Below, one piece after another: positions 1 through 11,930 of a stretch of 64,000 nucleotides of DNA (positions within the stretch are counted from its first letter, which is position 1; each line of letters begins with the position of its first letter). The stretch comes from Tupaia tana. Taxonomy: Eukaryota > Chordata > Mammalia > Scandentia > Tupaiidae. The translations under genes and the position numbers were made by a program. A model generated the notes under the pieces. It saw only the letters and a program-made list of their open reading frames with translations, made no database searches and was not told the origin of the DNA. The stretch lies in contig JAKSZU010000005.1 in assembly GCA_026018925.1 (NCBI GenBank), positions 86,879,386-86,943,385 on the forward strand, read 5' to 3'.

Positions 1-427
1 TTCTTCAACCTAAGTCTTTGTTGGTGCACTTGACATTGCTTGCTGTCCTCATTTTCCACTTTCAAGATAGATGTAGGTGAATTTTTCCCCTCTTACACAT
101 TCGCAGATTCCTTGCACTAGTGCAAGGCAAAAAAGTTGGTTGCAAAATGGATTAAACAGAAATAAAGAAAGAAAGAAAGAGTCAAAAGAAAAGAAGTTAG
201 AGAAGGGAGCTCTTTTTACTATTGTTATTACCAGCCCTAGAATTCTATATATGTCTGTAGTTTAATTTATTTCATTCATTGTTCCCAGAAAGTCATGATT
301 GTGATTGCAAAGCTCTGTGCCAAGTTTCTGGGATGATGTTTCCCTGTATTGTCTTTGGTTACGTAAAGAGCATTGGTCAGTCTATCTGTTGCTTTTTAGT
401 CAGAACATTAGAAATTTAGCTTTCCTG

Positions 428-701
428 GGAACCAGCAGTTAGCTGGACTCCCACATAGTGGACCGCGGTTCACGTCCCGGACCCGGTGGCTTAAAACTCA
501 CGCTGGGTGCGTGTGCGTGCGTGCCCAAGATCCCGAGAGGAGAACGGAGGAGAAGGGATATTGCGGCGTGACCATTCCCCCTGGGGGGTGATTTCTCACT
601 TTCTGTCTCTCTGTCTCTCTCTGTCTGGCGAGCGCACACGCCCTATAGCGAAAACCTCTCCCCCCCCCCCCTTGCAAAAAAAAAAAAAAAAAAAAAAAAA
701 A
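428..701 (+). mobile_element. t-SINE type A, young, box A deleted
   Basis: Head, GGAGGAGAAGGGAT middle, CT tract, CCCTATAGCGAAAACCTC end and a long A tail are all present. A 17-nt TSD (gaaatttagctttcctg) at 411-427 and 702-718 is identical on both sides, and CpGs are retained, so insertion is recent. Compared with sibling copies, about 16 nt are missing between CAGCAGTTAG and CTGGACTCC, which removes the box A region. Confidence 0.9.
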
Positions 702-1187
702 GAAATTTAGCTTTCCTGTGCATGTGAGGGAGTGTTTTGTTTGTTTTTTTCTACTCCTTGTCCACATAAGAAAAGAGACTGGCCAGTCAAGAAGAAAAGG
801 CAAACATTTAACTCTATTTCTGTTTTCCTGACAATACCAACATTATAAAGATAAATAGACAGTCAGATAGATAAATGAACTGTGGATTTGTTTTAGATGA
901 AGAAAATTCGGTGTAACTGTAGTATTTGGTAGATTAGGGATTACGTAAAGAAATCTTGATTAAAAGTAAAGAATAGTGCCAGGGGCAATCATTAGTAAAA
1001 GAAAAGAAATTGAGTAAATATTAGTTGGTCTAAGGAGTCTCCTATTATTCTCCACTGCACTTGGAGATGCTGATCTAAACCTAGTCCCTGAGCAGAAATT
1101 CATCTCCATTTTTGTCTCCATTCCTGAATATTCACTTAATAGTACCTGACCTAAATTTTTTCTGTAGGCTTTAAGGGGTATATTCTG

Positions 1188-1418
1188 AGGATCAGCAGGC
1201 TGTGTAGTAGCACAGGCGCTGGAATCCCATATGGCTGACCCAGTTCAAACCCCGGACCTGGTGGTTTGAAAATCACACTGGGTGCATGTATTTGCATGCC
1301 CTAAATCCCAAGAGAATGATGGAGAAAGAATTGCAGTGTGGCATCCTTCCTGGGGGGTAATTTTTCACTTTCCCTCACCCTATCTTTTTACAACAAATGC
1401 ACATAACATACGGCAAAA

Positions 1419-1455
<37 letters not shown>

Positions 1456-1464
1456 TGAAAGTGA
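1188..1464 (+). mobile_element. t-SINE type A, old copy with CA tail
   Basis: Diverged copy: ATCAGCAGG head, GACCTGGTGG after the B-box region, and a weak CT tract. The 3' end has turned into a (CA)n run at about 1421-1454. A short TSD, gtatattctg, lies at 1178-1187 and 1465-1474. Confidence 0.8.
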
Positions 1465-1879
1465 GTATATTCTGTTTTTATTGCATACTTCCTGTTTATT
1501 CACTGTCAACAAAGCAAAAGAAACAAACTAATAGAATATTCTAGAAATCTGTGCATTTTAATTAGGAACACATTTACCTCTGAAGTATGATATTTTAGTT
1601 TTGAATATATTCATTTGAATTTACAACAAGTATTTATTTTTATGAGAATTGCAAAATAAAAGTTTCCCTTTAAAAATATTCCAACAGCTTATTTTATTTA
1701 TTTCTGATTTTAAATGACAGATGATTAAGTATGGACTTCAGGACATATTAAGCAGAAAACTACAAGGATTTTGTATAGTTACACAAGGATTCTGCAATCT
1801 TTAAATCCATGACTTTTTATTACCCTAAAGTCTTATTTCCCAGGTTGGATATTTGGCTCTTTGATTTTTTTTTGCCTTG

Positions 1880-1970
1880 TGATATTAAGAAGGTATTTAA
1901 AATGCATCCTTTAGTTTTCTTATCTGTAAGATGGGGACAAGAACAATAATCCCTACTGAAAAGCATTTTT
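1880..1970 (+). mobile_element. MIR fragment
   Basis: The stretch TTTTCTTATCTGTAAGATGG followed by GGACAAGAACAATAATCCCTAC matches the conserved core of the MIR SINE as remembered (CCTCATCTGTAAAATGGGGATAATAATA). Only about 80 nt remain. Confidence 0.6.
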
Positions 1971-4900
1971 GTAATACATATTGAATTGATTTGGAAACAT
2001 GTTTAAATGTGTTTCTGCAAACTAATAAACAATGAGCAGACTTTTAAAATAAGTATAATTACTTCTCAAAATTGGAAAAGCTCCTTCTGTCTTTATGTTT
2101 GGAAAAAGTAGAAAAAAATATCATGCAAACTGATATGGTATGATACTGGTATAATATGTTCAACATTTCTCCAATACTTTCATTGCCTTTTAAAGGCATG
2201 GAAGTCTTCCTAATCAACTGTGAGTGAGGTCAGTGCGAGGTTAAGTATCCAGAGATATTATATTGGTTGCTTCTTGACAACTAACAGTTGGCATTGTTAG
2301 AGATTAGCTGATTTTGTTTGACCTTTTATTCTTACAATCGGAGTTTACACCTTTTTATTTTAAATAGATGAATAAGCAGGTTTTATCTTCAATATTAGGT
2401 TACTACATAGTCATTGAGCATCAAAGAGATATTATACAGACAATACATATTAAAATATGATAAAATAGAACCCTTGTTACTGCAACAAAACTAACTGTAT
2501 GGACATAGAAGCATACAGAAAAATATATGATTTTAATATACAAGGATATAAACTTATAATTTCCCATCATCATTTTAATTTGGACGTTTGACTTAAAATT
2601 GCCTTTAAAATTGTTAATTAAATATTTACTTAAATATCAAGTATTTCGAGTTAGTTTTATTTTCATTATTCTGTTCAGGTTTATTACCAGTACCTGTTGG
2701 TAAAAATGTACTGTTTGTGAAAATTAAATAAAGCTCCCCACAGTATTTCTGAGTTTCCCACCCATCTCCTATTTGAATTCATTTTTTGCTGAAAATAGTT
2801 GTCTTGACTAATTCTACTATTAAACCATTAAAAAAAAAACTAGTTTGTGTTTATTTATTCAAATCTACTTTCATTTTAGGAATCATGGTTCCTGTGTGTG
2901 TTTTAATTTTCTTCCTTTCACCCATAATTAATTCAATTTATCTGGAATGTAGTATATTTGAATACTCAAAATATGATTGCTAAAAACATAAATGATAATA
3001 GAAATTATGACCAGAATTTCATGCTGAGTTAACTGCCACCAGAGAATCAACCAATTACCTGGGTGTAGGAAATTAGATTCTAAAAAACACTAGAGGAAGA
3101 GCGTTCATTCTTTTGACCAAAAGAGCACTTGTTTGGTTAAATACATATAATTGCACTGATCATTACATAATGTCCATTACTTAGGATTGTAATGAACAAG
3201 AAGATATTAGAAAATCACCAATTCCATCCAAATCTGAGAAAGACTTTAAATTTAAGTTCTGTCAGTTTGTGTAGACTCAACCTCAATCCATATCTAAATC
3301 CAGAATAGCTAAAATTCAAGTTTTCTTGAGAATTGTCTTTATTAAGAAGTGAGTAGTTCAAGATACATTAATATAACTGACAGTATTTTAGAAATATCCT
3401 CTCTATATTGTATGTTTGATATGCTAGAAACAGATAAACTTTATATACAAAATATTTTATGTTACAGTTTTGACTAAACTCTTACATTAAAACTTGTTGA
3501 GATTATGAGTTACAAATACTGTGCTAAACTATTGCTCTTTTATGATAATTTATATGCAAAGTTGTGTGTTTGTTGCAAGTGTACACTGTAATATTGTTGT
3601 AGGTATGATTCAAACACTTTATTTTCTTTTATTAAAAAAATTCTCTTAACTCTCTTTAAAAATACTTTCACTGAAAATACTGCTTTTACTTGTTGGCAGT
3701 GGAAATCAGTAGACTCTCATAAAGTGTTATTGCAGTTAGTTGAATTTTCATATTTATTAATATTCATCTATACTCAAAGTCTTATTTCCTTTGGATTTGG
3801 ACAATTTCTTTTTATGAGAAAAAAGCTGAAGTCTGAGAAAGTTAATTTCCACATCTAAATTGCAGGTTTGCTGAAAAATAATAGCCTTTTAATAAGAAAT
3901 GTACCTATAGTAATAAAGCTTTTAAGCTTTCTTTGCAGTTAATTTTTTTTAAAGTCAGCAATGAGGAATAAGTAATAAGAAAATAGAGTGCCTAGCTTTA
4001 GTCAATATATGATGCAATATAATGTAGCTTATTTGTTTTTCATGTATCAATGTAATATGTCTCTTCCTGTGCAGTGAAATCAAAGGAGGAAACCATGTAA
4101 TCAGAACAAAATTATGTGTTTATAAGCACCTAGATTCCAAATGTTCTGTATAGAGGTGTTCTATATTTTCAATTTTATTTTAATAATAGGAATGTAATAG
4201 TTATGATGCACATTGAAAATAAACATTAATGTAAATCAACATATTTTACAAATATCTATCACGTGCTTAATATGAGTCATAAAAAAATCCTAGTGTCTAA
4301 TTCTCCAAGAATGTACAGTCATTTTTCTCAAATGGTAGCCTACATGTGAATATGAATGCCTTGTAGATTTTGACATGTACAATCTCCCCAAATTCTATAA
4401 ATAATTGATTTCTACTTTGCTGTGGGAGGATGAATCATGCAAAACAAGGTGGATTTTTCAAGATCAACAGCATGTTATTAAATCAGGACTCAGAAGTGGC
4501 CACCTCTACCTCCAAAATATCTAGGAATGTGTAGAAAAGTAATTATAAGAAAAGACAACTGTTAGATCTATCATCAACACTGAAAGGGAGAACACAAATG
4601 AGAGAAGATACATTCAGAGTTGAAAAGGTTTCGTAGAGGAGATGGTACCCTCAGGTGCTAAAGAAATAAATTCAGATTTGTGACAGAAAAATGTGAGAAT
4701 TGTCCAATACATAGCAGCAGGCAAGAAATGAAAGCCAGAAACCCTAGGGACAGATTCAAGAGTAAGAAGCAGTCCTGTTTAACATTAGTATTGATATTAA
4801 TCCAATGAAGTAATTGGTAGAACATTCCAGAAAATCGAATTATTGTTCAAAATTATGGAGAGTTCTAAAGCAATGTTGGAGAATTTCTAGATGATGGGAA

Positions 4901-5206
4901 AGCAATTAAAAGATTTTGAGCAAGTTTCTAACATAATTGGGTTTTTGTTTATTTTGTTTTTTAGAAAAATAAGTCTTATAGAAGAAGCTTGACTGATTAA
5001 AAAAGAAGAATCATTGGATAAAGAAAGATTTCTTGGGTAAGCATTTCAGTAACAGGTGTGAAACCATGAGAGAAAAATTGTGAAAGTGTAATAGGAAATA
5101 AGGAAGCTTTTTTTTCCTTCTTCTTCTCTCCCAAAGACAGTATGTAGAATTAATGATCAGATTTGGGAAACAAAATACATTCACTTGAACTTAAACTCTA
5201 TAGATA
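1971..5206. other. AT-rich non-coding stretch, no gene seen
   Basis: No sustained open reading frame, tRNA/rRNA or clear young repeat is seen. A weak MER5A-like stretch at about 4316-4400 (CAG, then TTCTCAAA and TAGC..CAT spacing) is the only suggestion of a DNA-transposon fossil. 4440-5100 is GA-rich and may be a very old repeat. Confidence 0.5.
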
Positions 5207-5485
5207 GGACCAGCTGGTGGCATGGTGGTTCAGGCAACTAACTGGATTCCACTTTACTGACTGTACAGTTCACGTCCTGGATCTCAAGCTTGGCATGTGG
5301 GTGTTCATACCCATAGTCTCCAAAAGGAGAGAGAAGTAGAGAAGGAATTGCAGGTGAATACGCTACATGGGAGAACAATGTCTCACTTTCTCTCTGTCTC
5401 TCTCTTTTTTGTCAAGTGCCTGCACTCTCGTAAATTAAAAACAAAAAACAAAAAGAAAAGCAAAAACAAAACCAACAAGAAAAAG
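5207..5485 (+). mobile_element. t-SINE type A, diverged
   Basis: Starts GGACCAGCTGGTGGCATGG and continues through a degraded B-box region (CAGTTCACGTCCTGG), GGAATTGCAGG, a CT tract and an A/C-rich tail. Substitutions are numerous and no clean TSD is seen. Confidence 0.8.
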
Positions 5486-5605
5486 TCACTCTATGAGCAT
5501 AGCTTTGTTTGATGTTGTTTTGTCTTCCTTACATTCCTGTACTCAGAAGAGCATCTGGCACAAAAGAGGCAATAACAATATATATATATTTAAGTGGGTT
5601 GATGT

Positions 5606-5858
5606 TCTAGCAGGCAGTTAAGCACTGTACAAAGGAGGCCTGATATCACATGGTTGATCAGGGTTCAAGTCCTGGTCCTGGGGGCTTACCTGCCTGGGAT
5701 GTGGGTGTGCGTGCCCCAGATCCTAATGGGATGGAGACTGGGAGGAAAAAGGATGGCAGTGTGGCTAGGCTCCACTGAAGGCACTTTTATTCTCTGCTTC
5801 CTCTCTCTCTCGCATGTATACACATATATCCTTTGGCATAGTAAAAGAAAACCTTTTT
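5606..5858 (+). mobile_element. t-SINE type A, diverged
   Basis: The B box GGTTCAAGTCCTGG is well kept. It is followed by CCTGGGATGTGGGTGTGCGTG, a CCAGATCCTAATGGGAT middle, a CT tract and a CCTTTGGCA-like end. It lies 120 nt after the previous copy in the same orientation. Confidence 0.75.
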
Positions 5859-6176
5859 AAATTGGTAAGTAAATACAGTGGGTTGGAGAAAGAAACCAGT
5901 GAAATATATTGAATTTATTTGGTACATGGTAATTAGGTTTCTTTGGAATATGGCTTTATGACTCCAAGTTTTGGTGGCAGCAATGTTCTCACCATTGCTT
6001 TTTCTGATTAGCTTTTAAATCCACTCTCTAATCTCATTGAGTGTTTATAACTCTACTAAAAGTAGACAATAAAGAATGATAAATGTTTTTATCTAATATT
6101 TTTTGAAAGTTTTAACATAATTTACTACTAATTGAAATATTTCATGATTGTGAATTCCACGTCAGCCCAGTGGATT

Positions 6177-6433
6177 TAAAAAAAAAATTCCCAGAGAACG
6201 TATGTATCTGCTGGAGAGAGACGGGGCAGGGAGATGAGAAAGCACCACCACCCCCATCAGGGATGATCATAACATAATTCCTTACCCTCTATCTCTCCCT
6301 CCTTTTGGCAATTTGGGCATGTACTCACATGTGCCCAGTGTTTTTCTCAAGTCATAGGGACTGGGACTCATCAACCCACATAGTCAGCCATGTGGGATCC
6401 AGTTGCCTTAACCAACACATCACTGACTGGCCC
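6177..6433 (-). mobile_element. t-SINE type A, antisense, with TSD
   Basis: Read on the minus strand it begins at ...TGACTGGCC (head) and ends near TCTGCTGGAGAGAGAC. Flanking repeats cagcccagtggatt (6163) and cagcccagtgattt (6434) form a plausible TSD. The next copy begins directly beyond the right-hand repeat. Confidence 0.75.
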
Positions 6434-6445
6434 CAGCCCAGTGAT

Positions 6446-6697
6446 TTTTTTTTCTTTTTTGAGAGTTATTTTTTGCTATAGGGCACGTGTGCTCACCAGA
6501 GAGACAGAAAGTGAGAAATACCCCCGTCCCCTGGGAATGGCCACACTGCAATCCCATCTCCTCTGTTCTCCCCCTTGGAATTTTGGGCATGCACACACAC
6601 ATGCCCTGTGTGTTTTAAGCCACAGGGTTTGGGACTTGAACCCCAGTCAAATATATGGGAGTCCAGTGATGGAACCAGTACGCCATCTGCTGGTCTA
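6446..6697 (-). mobile_element. t-SINE type A, antisense
   Basis: The 3' end (TTTTTTGCTATAGGGCACG) comes first, then AGAGACAGAAAGTGAGAAAT, the GGAATTTTGGGCATGCAC middle and the head ending CCATCTGCTGGTCT. It abuts the preceding antisense copy, suggesting two successive insertions at one AT-rich target. Confidence 0.85.
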
Positions 6698-6826
6698 GAA
6701 CACAGTGGACTTTTAAAATACTTCTTGGATAAGCTTGTAGTTTTATAGCTAGTAAAAACATATAACTAAATTTTTGCATGTTGTTTCCTACAGATGGAAA
6801 ATAGCAGATTAAAAATTACATATCTT

Positions 6827-7096
6827 GGGACCAGCAGTTAGCGTAATAGCTATGTTGCTGGACTCCCAGAGAGTCGACCATGGTTCGCGTCCTGGACCCG
6901 GTGGCTTAAACTCACGCTGGGCATGTGTTCATGCGTGCCCAAGATCCCAAGAGGAGAATGGAGGAGAAGGGATTGTGGCGTGGCCATCCCCTCTGGGGGG
7001 TGATTTCTCGCTTTCTGTCTCTCTGTCTCTCTCTGTCTGTCTGGTAAGCACACGCGCCCTATAGCAAAAACCTCTAAAAAAAAAGAAAAAAAAGAA
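6827..7096 (+). mobile_element. t-SINE type A, young, with TSD
   Basis: Near-complete copy with an intact A-box region (TTAGCGTAATAGC) and GGTTCGCGTCC. TSD aaaaattacatatctt at 6811-6826 recurs at 7097-7112 with one difference (aaaaattacgtatctt). Confidence 0.92.
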
Positions 7097-7733
7097 AAAA
7101 ATTACGTATCTTTCCAATGAGTGGAAGCTAAGCACCTTTATTGTAAGTGTCACTTTGATAAGTCACACAATTGCTTTTTTGTGGGTATGCTTGTGTGCCC
7201 TTATAGACAATATATATTTTGTTTTGTACACAAAACGATTAGCTTGATTATTCAAATCCCAAGTTCCTCTAGTTCTATTACTTGAAAAGTACTCTCAATT
7301 TTTATATAGAAGAAATTATTTCTAAATTTCTCTAACATTGTCAAGGATTTAAAAATACCACAGGGAATTAGTGCTATTCCTTTGGTATTCTTTTGGAATC
7401 TTTAAGGATTTAATTATTTCATTCCATAGAAGAGTCCTGGTAACACAATGTGTGTTTATTTAGCAATATGATACACTTCACTGAGCACACTTTATAGCCT
7501 ATGCTGGATCGACTCTTTCTTCAAGTGGTCCTTTTCTTGGAGAGGAAATAGTTATGTTGTGATATGATTTGTTCATAGTTCTCAAGGTGAGAATTTTCTG
7601 GCAGGGTTCTCTTTTGCATTTCTATTATCCCTGAAGCATTCCTTCCTTTTTTGTGCAACCTACATATGAAATGAAGTGAGTAGGATCTGGACTCAGCACC
7701 TGAAAATGAAGGGATCTTTGCAAGGACACTTAC

Positions 7734-7840
7734 TTCTTTTTCTTTTCTTTTCTTTTCTTTTCTTTTCTTTTCTTTTCTTTTCTTTTCTTTTCTTTTCTTT
7801 TCTTTCTTTTCTTTTCTTTTTTCTTTTCTTCTTTCTTTTT
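7734..7840 (+). repeat. (CTTTT)n pentanucleotide microsatellite
   Basis: About twenty CTTTT units with minor interruptions. The run sits at the 3' (A-tail) end of the antisense SINE that follows, so it probably grew from that element's poly(A) tail. Confidence 0.95.
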
Positions 7841-8105
7841 TATAATTTTTTTCCCATAGTGTGCATATACTCATCAAAGAGAGACAGTGAGCAGCAAAAT
7901 TAGAAATTATCTCTCCCCCACCCCACCGAGGGGAAGTGGCTACACTACAATCCCTTCTCTTCTCTCCATTTTCCTCTTGGGTTTTTGGACATGTATGCAC
8001 ATGCACCTAGCATGATTCTTAAGCCACCAGGTCCATGGCTCAAACTGTGCTCGACCATTTGGAAGTCCAGTGCCTTCGCCACTACTTAATAGTTGTGCTC
8101 TGGCC
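7841..8105 (-). mobile_element. t-SINE type A, antisense, diverged
   Basis: CCCATAGTGTGCATATACTC, AGAGACAGTGAG, CAATCCCTTCTCTTCTC and GGTCCATGGCTCAAACTGTG mark tail to head in reverse order. The head ends at CTCTGGCC. Confidence 0.8.
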
Positions 8106-8384
8106 AACTGGCTGGATTTAAACTCCTCCTTGGAGCAGAGCCACATAGGCAACACTTTTTGTTTTTTTTCTTTTCCTAAGTGCATGTATAGAAGTGCTAT
8201 TAGGCATTTATCCTAAATAAAGAAGCAAGATGTAAAACAAAATATAAGTTTTCCAGCCTTCTATATAAGTCTCAAACTAAGGAAAAAAGACAACAAACTA
8301 TAGAATGATTATAAATATTTAAACACCAAATGTCTTGATAACCTAAAATTTGGGTCACAATATTTTATCAGTTTCAGTTTTTTT

Positions 8385-8505
8385 AAAAGAATGATTTTAT
8401 TTGACTTTATTGATTTATTGATTTTATTTAAATTTTACCAGAGCTATACACACAGACACACACACAAACACACACACACACACACACACAGAGAGAGAGA
8501 GACAC

Positions 8506-8543
<38 letters not shown>

Positions 8544-8630
8544 AGAGAAAGCAAGCCACCAGGTCCAGGATTCAAACCACGGTCAGCCATGTGGGAGTCC
8601 AGTGCCCTTGCTTACAATGCCACCTGCCAA
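8385..8630 (-). mobile_element. t-SINE type B, antisense, with CA/GA expansion
   Basis: Head in reverse order: CCACCAGGTCCAGGATTCAAAC, then GGTCAGCCATGTGGGAGTCC and CCACCTGCC. The pyrimidine tract of the element has expanded into (CA)n at about 8453-8490 and (GA)n at about 8491-8540. Confidence 0.8.
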
Positions 8631-8739
8631 CACTTATCACAGTTTCTTGCAAAGGGAAAATAATAATAAACCATAAAGTTTTTGTTTGTTTGTTTGAGCC
8701 TCTCCCCTTGTCTCTTTTTTCTTCTAATTAAACATTGAT

Positions 8740-8902
8740 GGAGCCAGCCGGTGGCGTGGTTGTTAAGGGCGATGGACTCCCACATGGCTGACTGCAGTTT
8801 GAGTCCCAGACCTGGTGCCTTGCTTTCTCAATCCCCACCCCCCTATCTGTCCCTCTCTGGTCAAATTAAAATAAAATGAATAAATAAGTAAAATTAAATA
8901 AA
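8740..8902 (+). mobile_element. t-SINE type B
   Basis: Compact copy: GGAGCCAGCCGGTGGCGTGG, GACTCCCACATGGCTGAC, GTTTGAGTCCCAGACCTGG, a short CT tract, and CTCTGGTCAAATTAAAATAA leading into an (AAAT)-like tail. A useful reference for the short layout. Confidence 0.88.
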
Positions 8903-9589
8903 ATAATTCTTTATAAACCCATGATTTGCCATTCATTTCTTAACTCATCACAATTGATTTTATTTTTGTCTCAACTTATGGTAATTGTGTGTATGATTCA
9001 CAACTGTTTTGACAATAGCCCTGCTATCGTCATGAGTAATGACCTATTACTTAACCTAGTAAATATGTTTTTGACTAGTGGGCTTCTCTACTGCATTTGA
9101 CTCAATTAATTGCTCTTGTATTTTATGAACATACTCCTGGTTAGTGTCCACTTACTTCCTATAATTCATCTTGCATTGGTTTGATAATTCTATCTACATG
9201 TTGAGTATTATGTTTTTCTCTCCTTCACAATGTTTGTGTTCTCTAGTTATCTTCATTCATCCTCCTAATCTTTTGTTGTCTTCAGTTTTATGGTTTTAAA
9301 ACTTTGAGGTGCTTTAAAGTTACCTTGGAAGCTTATTCTAAATTGAGATGCTTTGAAAATCCCACAAATTCTCCAGCTTCATCTGGAATCTTCTGGTTTG
9401 CAGACAGTGTTGTGAAAGTGCCTGACTTACCCTTTCTGGTATATACAGTTTACTACATCTGAAAAACTTATAATAGAACCCACTCATGCTAGGTACGTTT
9501 ATTTACTCTTCTCTTTCCCCATATGTTGTTATTTTGTCTTTTGGATATTTCTCAACTAATTATCTTCTATCCCTTTTAGTACTGTTCAA

Positions 9590-10344
9590 GTTTAGCTATT
9601 TGTTAATTTGCTTTCACTGTGGTCAAACATTCATAACATGAATTTAACATTTTAGCTTTTTTGATGCAGATAATTTAGTGTTATTAAGTACATTCACATT
9701 GCTGCACTACCATCACCACCATTCATCTATATACTTTTTTTTTCATCTTCTCAAACAGAAACATCATATCCATTCAATAATAATTACATATTTCAACTCT
9801 CCTATCTTCTGGTAACCACCATGCTACTTTCTATGAATTTGACTGCTCGAGGTATTGCCTATAATAGGAATCCTACAGTATGCTTTATTGTTGTTATTGG
9901 CTTCTTTCATTTAGCATAGTGTCTTCAAAGTTCACCCATGTTGTAGCATGAGCTAGACTTTCCTTCCACTTTAAGTATGAAGAATATCCCATTGTCTATG
10001 TTTATCACATTTTGTTTATCTATTCAACTGTCAATGGACACTTTGGTTGCTTCTACATTTTGGCTCTGATAAATTATGTTGTTATGAACATGGGCTTAGA
10101 TATCTATCTCTCAGTTCATGGTTTTAATTCTTTGGAGTATATACCCAGAAGTGGAAATGATGTATCAAATGGTCATTTAAGTTTTAATTTGTTTTAAAGA
10201 ACTGTCATAAGTTTCCCCAGAGCAACTATACCATTTTACAAATCCAGCAGCAATGCATAAGAGTTCCAACTTCTCTACACCCTTACCAATAGCTAGTTTA
10301 TTTTTTTCCATTTTCATATCTTCTTTGGATAAATGTATATCAAG
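9590..10344 (-). mobile_element. L1M (L1MA/MB-like) 3' UTR and ORF2 end, antisense, part 1
   Basis: Antisense matches to remembered L1M 3' sequence are extensive: TTAAGTACATTCACATTGCTG, CCATCACCACCATTCATC, TGGTAACCACCATGCTACTTTC, TATACCCAGAAGTGGAAATG and CTATACCATTTTACA. Divergence is that of an ancient L1. It is interrupted at 10345 by a sense SINE. Confidence 0.85.
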
Positions 10345-10434
10345 TCATAGAATCAGCAGATGGCATAGTTTTACATTGCTGGACTCCCACATAGCTAACC
10401 ATGGTTTAAGTCCTGGACCCAGTAGCTTGAAAAT

Positions 10435-10477
<43 letters not shown>

Positions 10478-10622
10478 CCAAGGTCCCAGGAGGAAAATTG
10501 AGCAGAAGGAATCACTGTGTGACTATCTCCCCTGGGGGGGGGGGAGTGTGAATTTTATTTTTCCTCTCACTTTGTCTGTCTTTTTCTCTCTCTCTCTCTT
10601 TGACAAGTGCACACACCCTCAG

Positions 10623-10658
<36 letters not shown>

Positions 10659-10709
10659 AAAAAAAGTAAGAAAGAAAAGAAAACCAAATTAAAAAAAAAA
10701 AACTGAAAA
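10345..10709 (+). mobile_element. t-SINE type A inside L1M, with TG repeat
   Basis: Inserted into the antisense L1M. TSD aaatgtatatcaag (10331-10344) recurs as aaatgtatattaag (about 10710-10723). The body contains a (TG)n run at about 10436-10472 in place of the usual GCGTGTGCGTGCG stretch. A long A tail and A/G-rich extension follow. Confidence 0.85.
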
Positions 10710-10730
10710 AAATGTATATTAAGCTTTTTC

Positions 10731-10985
10731 CTTTTTTCTTTTTTTTTTAAGAGAGAGAGATTTTTGCTATAGGGCATGTGTGCCTACCAGAGAGACAGAG
10801 AACAAGAAATCACCCTCCAAGAGGATTACCACACCACAATCCTTTCTCCTCCATTCTCCTCTCAGGTCTTGGGAACTCACACACATGCACCCAGCTTGAG
10901 TTTTAAATCACCGGGTCTGACACTTGAACCATGGTCGCCTATGTCAGAGTCCAGCAACATAACCATTATGCCATCTGCTGGTCCC
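10731..10985 (-). mobile_element. t-SINE type A, antisense, inside L1M
   Basis: Reads ATTTTTGCTATAGGGCATGTG, AGAGAGACAGAGAACAAGAAAT, TTCTCCTCCATTCTCCTCTC, then the head ending CCATCTGCTGGTCCC. It lies just beyond the sense SINE, so this short stretch of L1M took two independent insertions. Confidence 0.88.
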
Positions 10986-11147
10986 CCTTTCTCACTTCTT
11001 AAGTTTTCTTTTTTATTGTTGGGTTTTAGACATTCTTTATATATTCTGGATATTTGATATGTGATTTGAAATTTGTTTTCACATTCCATAGGTTGACTTT
11101 CACTATATTTATAGTATCTTACAATGCACAAATATACAAATGTGTTT
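10986..11147 (-). mobile_element. L1M ORF2 C-terminal region, antisense, part 2
   Basis: Continues the interrupted element: GACATTCTTTATATATTCTGG, TTGTTTTCACATTCCATAGG and TTGACTTTCACT resemble the antisense of L1 ORF2 near its 3' end. No open frame survives. Confidence 0.7.
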
Positions 11148-11320
11148 TTGTGAGGGGATGGCTGTGCTGAAATCCCTTCTCCTCCATTCTCCTGTCAGAA
11201 TTTTGGGCACACACACACATGCACCCATCTTGTTTTTCAAGTCACCAGGTCTGGGACTCAAACCATGTAGTTAGTCATGTGGAATCTAACCTCTTTAACC
11301 ACCATGCCTTTGGCTGGCCC
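11148..11320 (-). mobile_element. t-SINE, antisense, 3' end missing
   Basis: Only the head and middle are present: CCCTTCTCCTCCATTCTCCTG, GGTCTGGGACTCAAACCATG, and a head ending TTTGGCTGGCCC. The CT tract and tail are missing. Confidence 0.75.
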
Positions 11321-11930
11321 AAATTTTAGTTAGTTTTGATATAGTCAGTCTGTTTATTTTCTTTCTTTTCTTGCCTGAACATTTGGTGTCATATGCAAGA
11401 AATCCTTGCAAGATCCAATTCCATAAAATCTTTTCCCTATGTTTTTTGTTTTAATTTTATACTTTTAGCTCTTATATTTAGTTCCATGATCCATTTTGAG
11501 TTTCTATAATACAAAGGTCCAATTTCGTAATGTTTTTTATTTTTTGTTGCAGTATTTTCCATCTTCATTTATTCTTCATTTCTTTTATCAGAGCAATTTG
11601 TATGTATTGGAAATTGTGCCATTTCCTTGTTTATATACCCTCTGATGTCTTTAAGGTGGCAAATAACGTTATTAATGGTAATGTTTCATGTTGATGTCCT
11701 TGCTTCATTCTCCATATTCTCTCATACAACATTAAAATAAACTACATCACTTATGGCCTTCCTGCATTTGCTGATACTTCCATTTTCTCTATAATCCCAT
11801 CTTTATCTTCTAGATAAAATATTAAGCAGGAAATTTCTCTTTAAAGTTCACCAATATTTAAGAATTATATTCAGATAGAGGCAATTTAGTGTGCACCATT
11901 AAACCTGATGCTTATTTTTAAATATGACTT
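11321..11930 (-). mobile_element. L1M ORF2 remnant, antisense, part 3
   Basis: TTTGGTGTCATATGCAAGAAATC, ATCCATTTTGAGTTTCTATAA, ATGTTGATGTCCTTGCTTCATTC and GTGCACCATTAAACCTGATG are antisense L1 ORF2 landmarks in the right order. This extends the L1M to about 11.9 kb; the 5' boundary is uncertain. Confidence 0.7.

Noticed and set aside
439..803. Overlapping ORFs on both strands with Ser/Leu/Arg-rich translations, recurring at each SINE
   Set aside because: They read through the SINE CT tract and GC-rich middle. The same peptides recur wherever a copy lies, so they are not genes.
4316..4400. MER5A-like fragment
   Set aside because: Only loose spacing and a few short matches by eye; too weak to list as a feature.
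7521..8006. 161-codon minus-strand ORF rich in Lys/Glu
   Set aside because: It translates the (CTTTT)n microsatellite and an antisense SINE; no independent coding signal.
10012..10197. 61-codon ORF on the plus strand
   Set aside because: It lies on the antisense strand of an L1M and is not a coding frame of that element.
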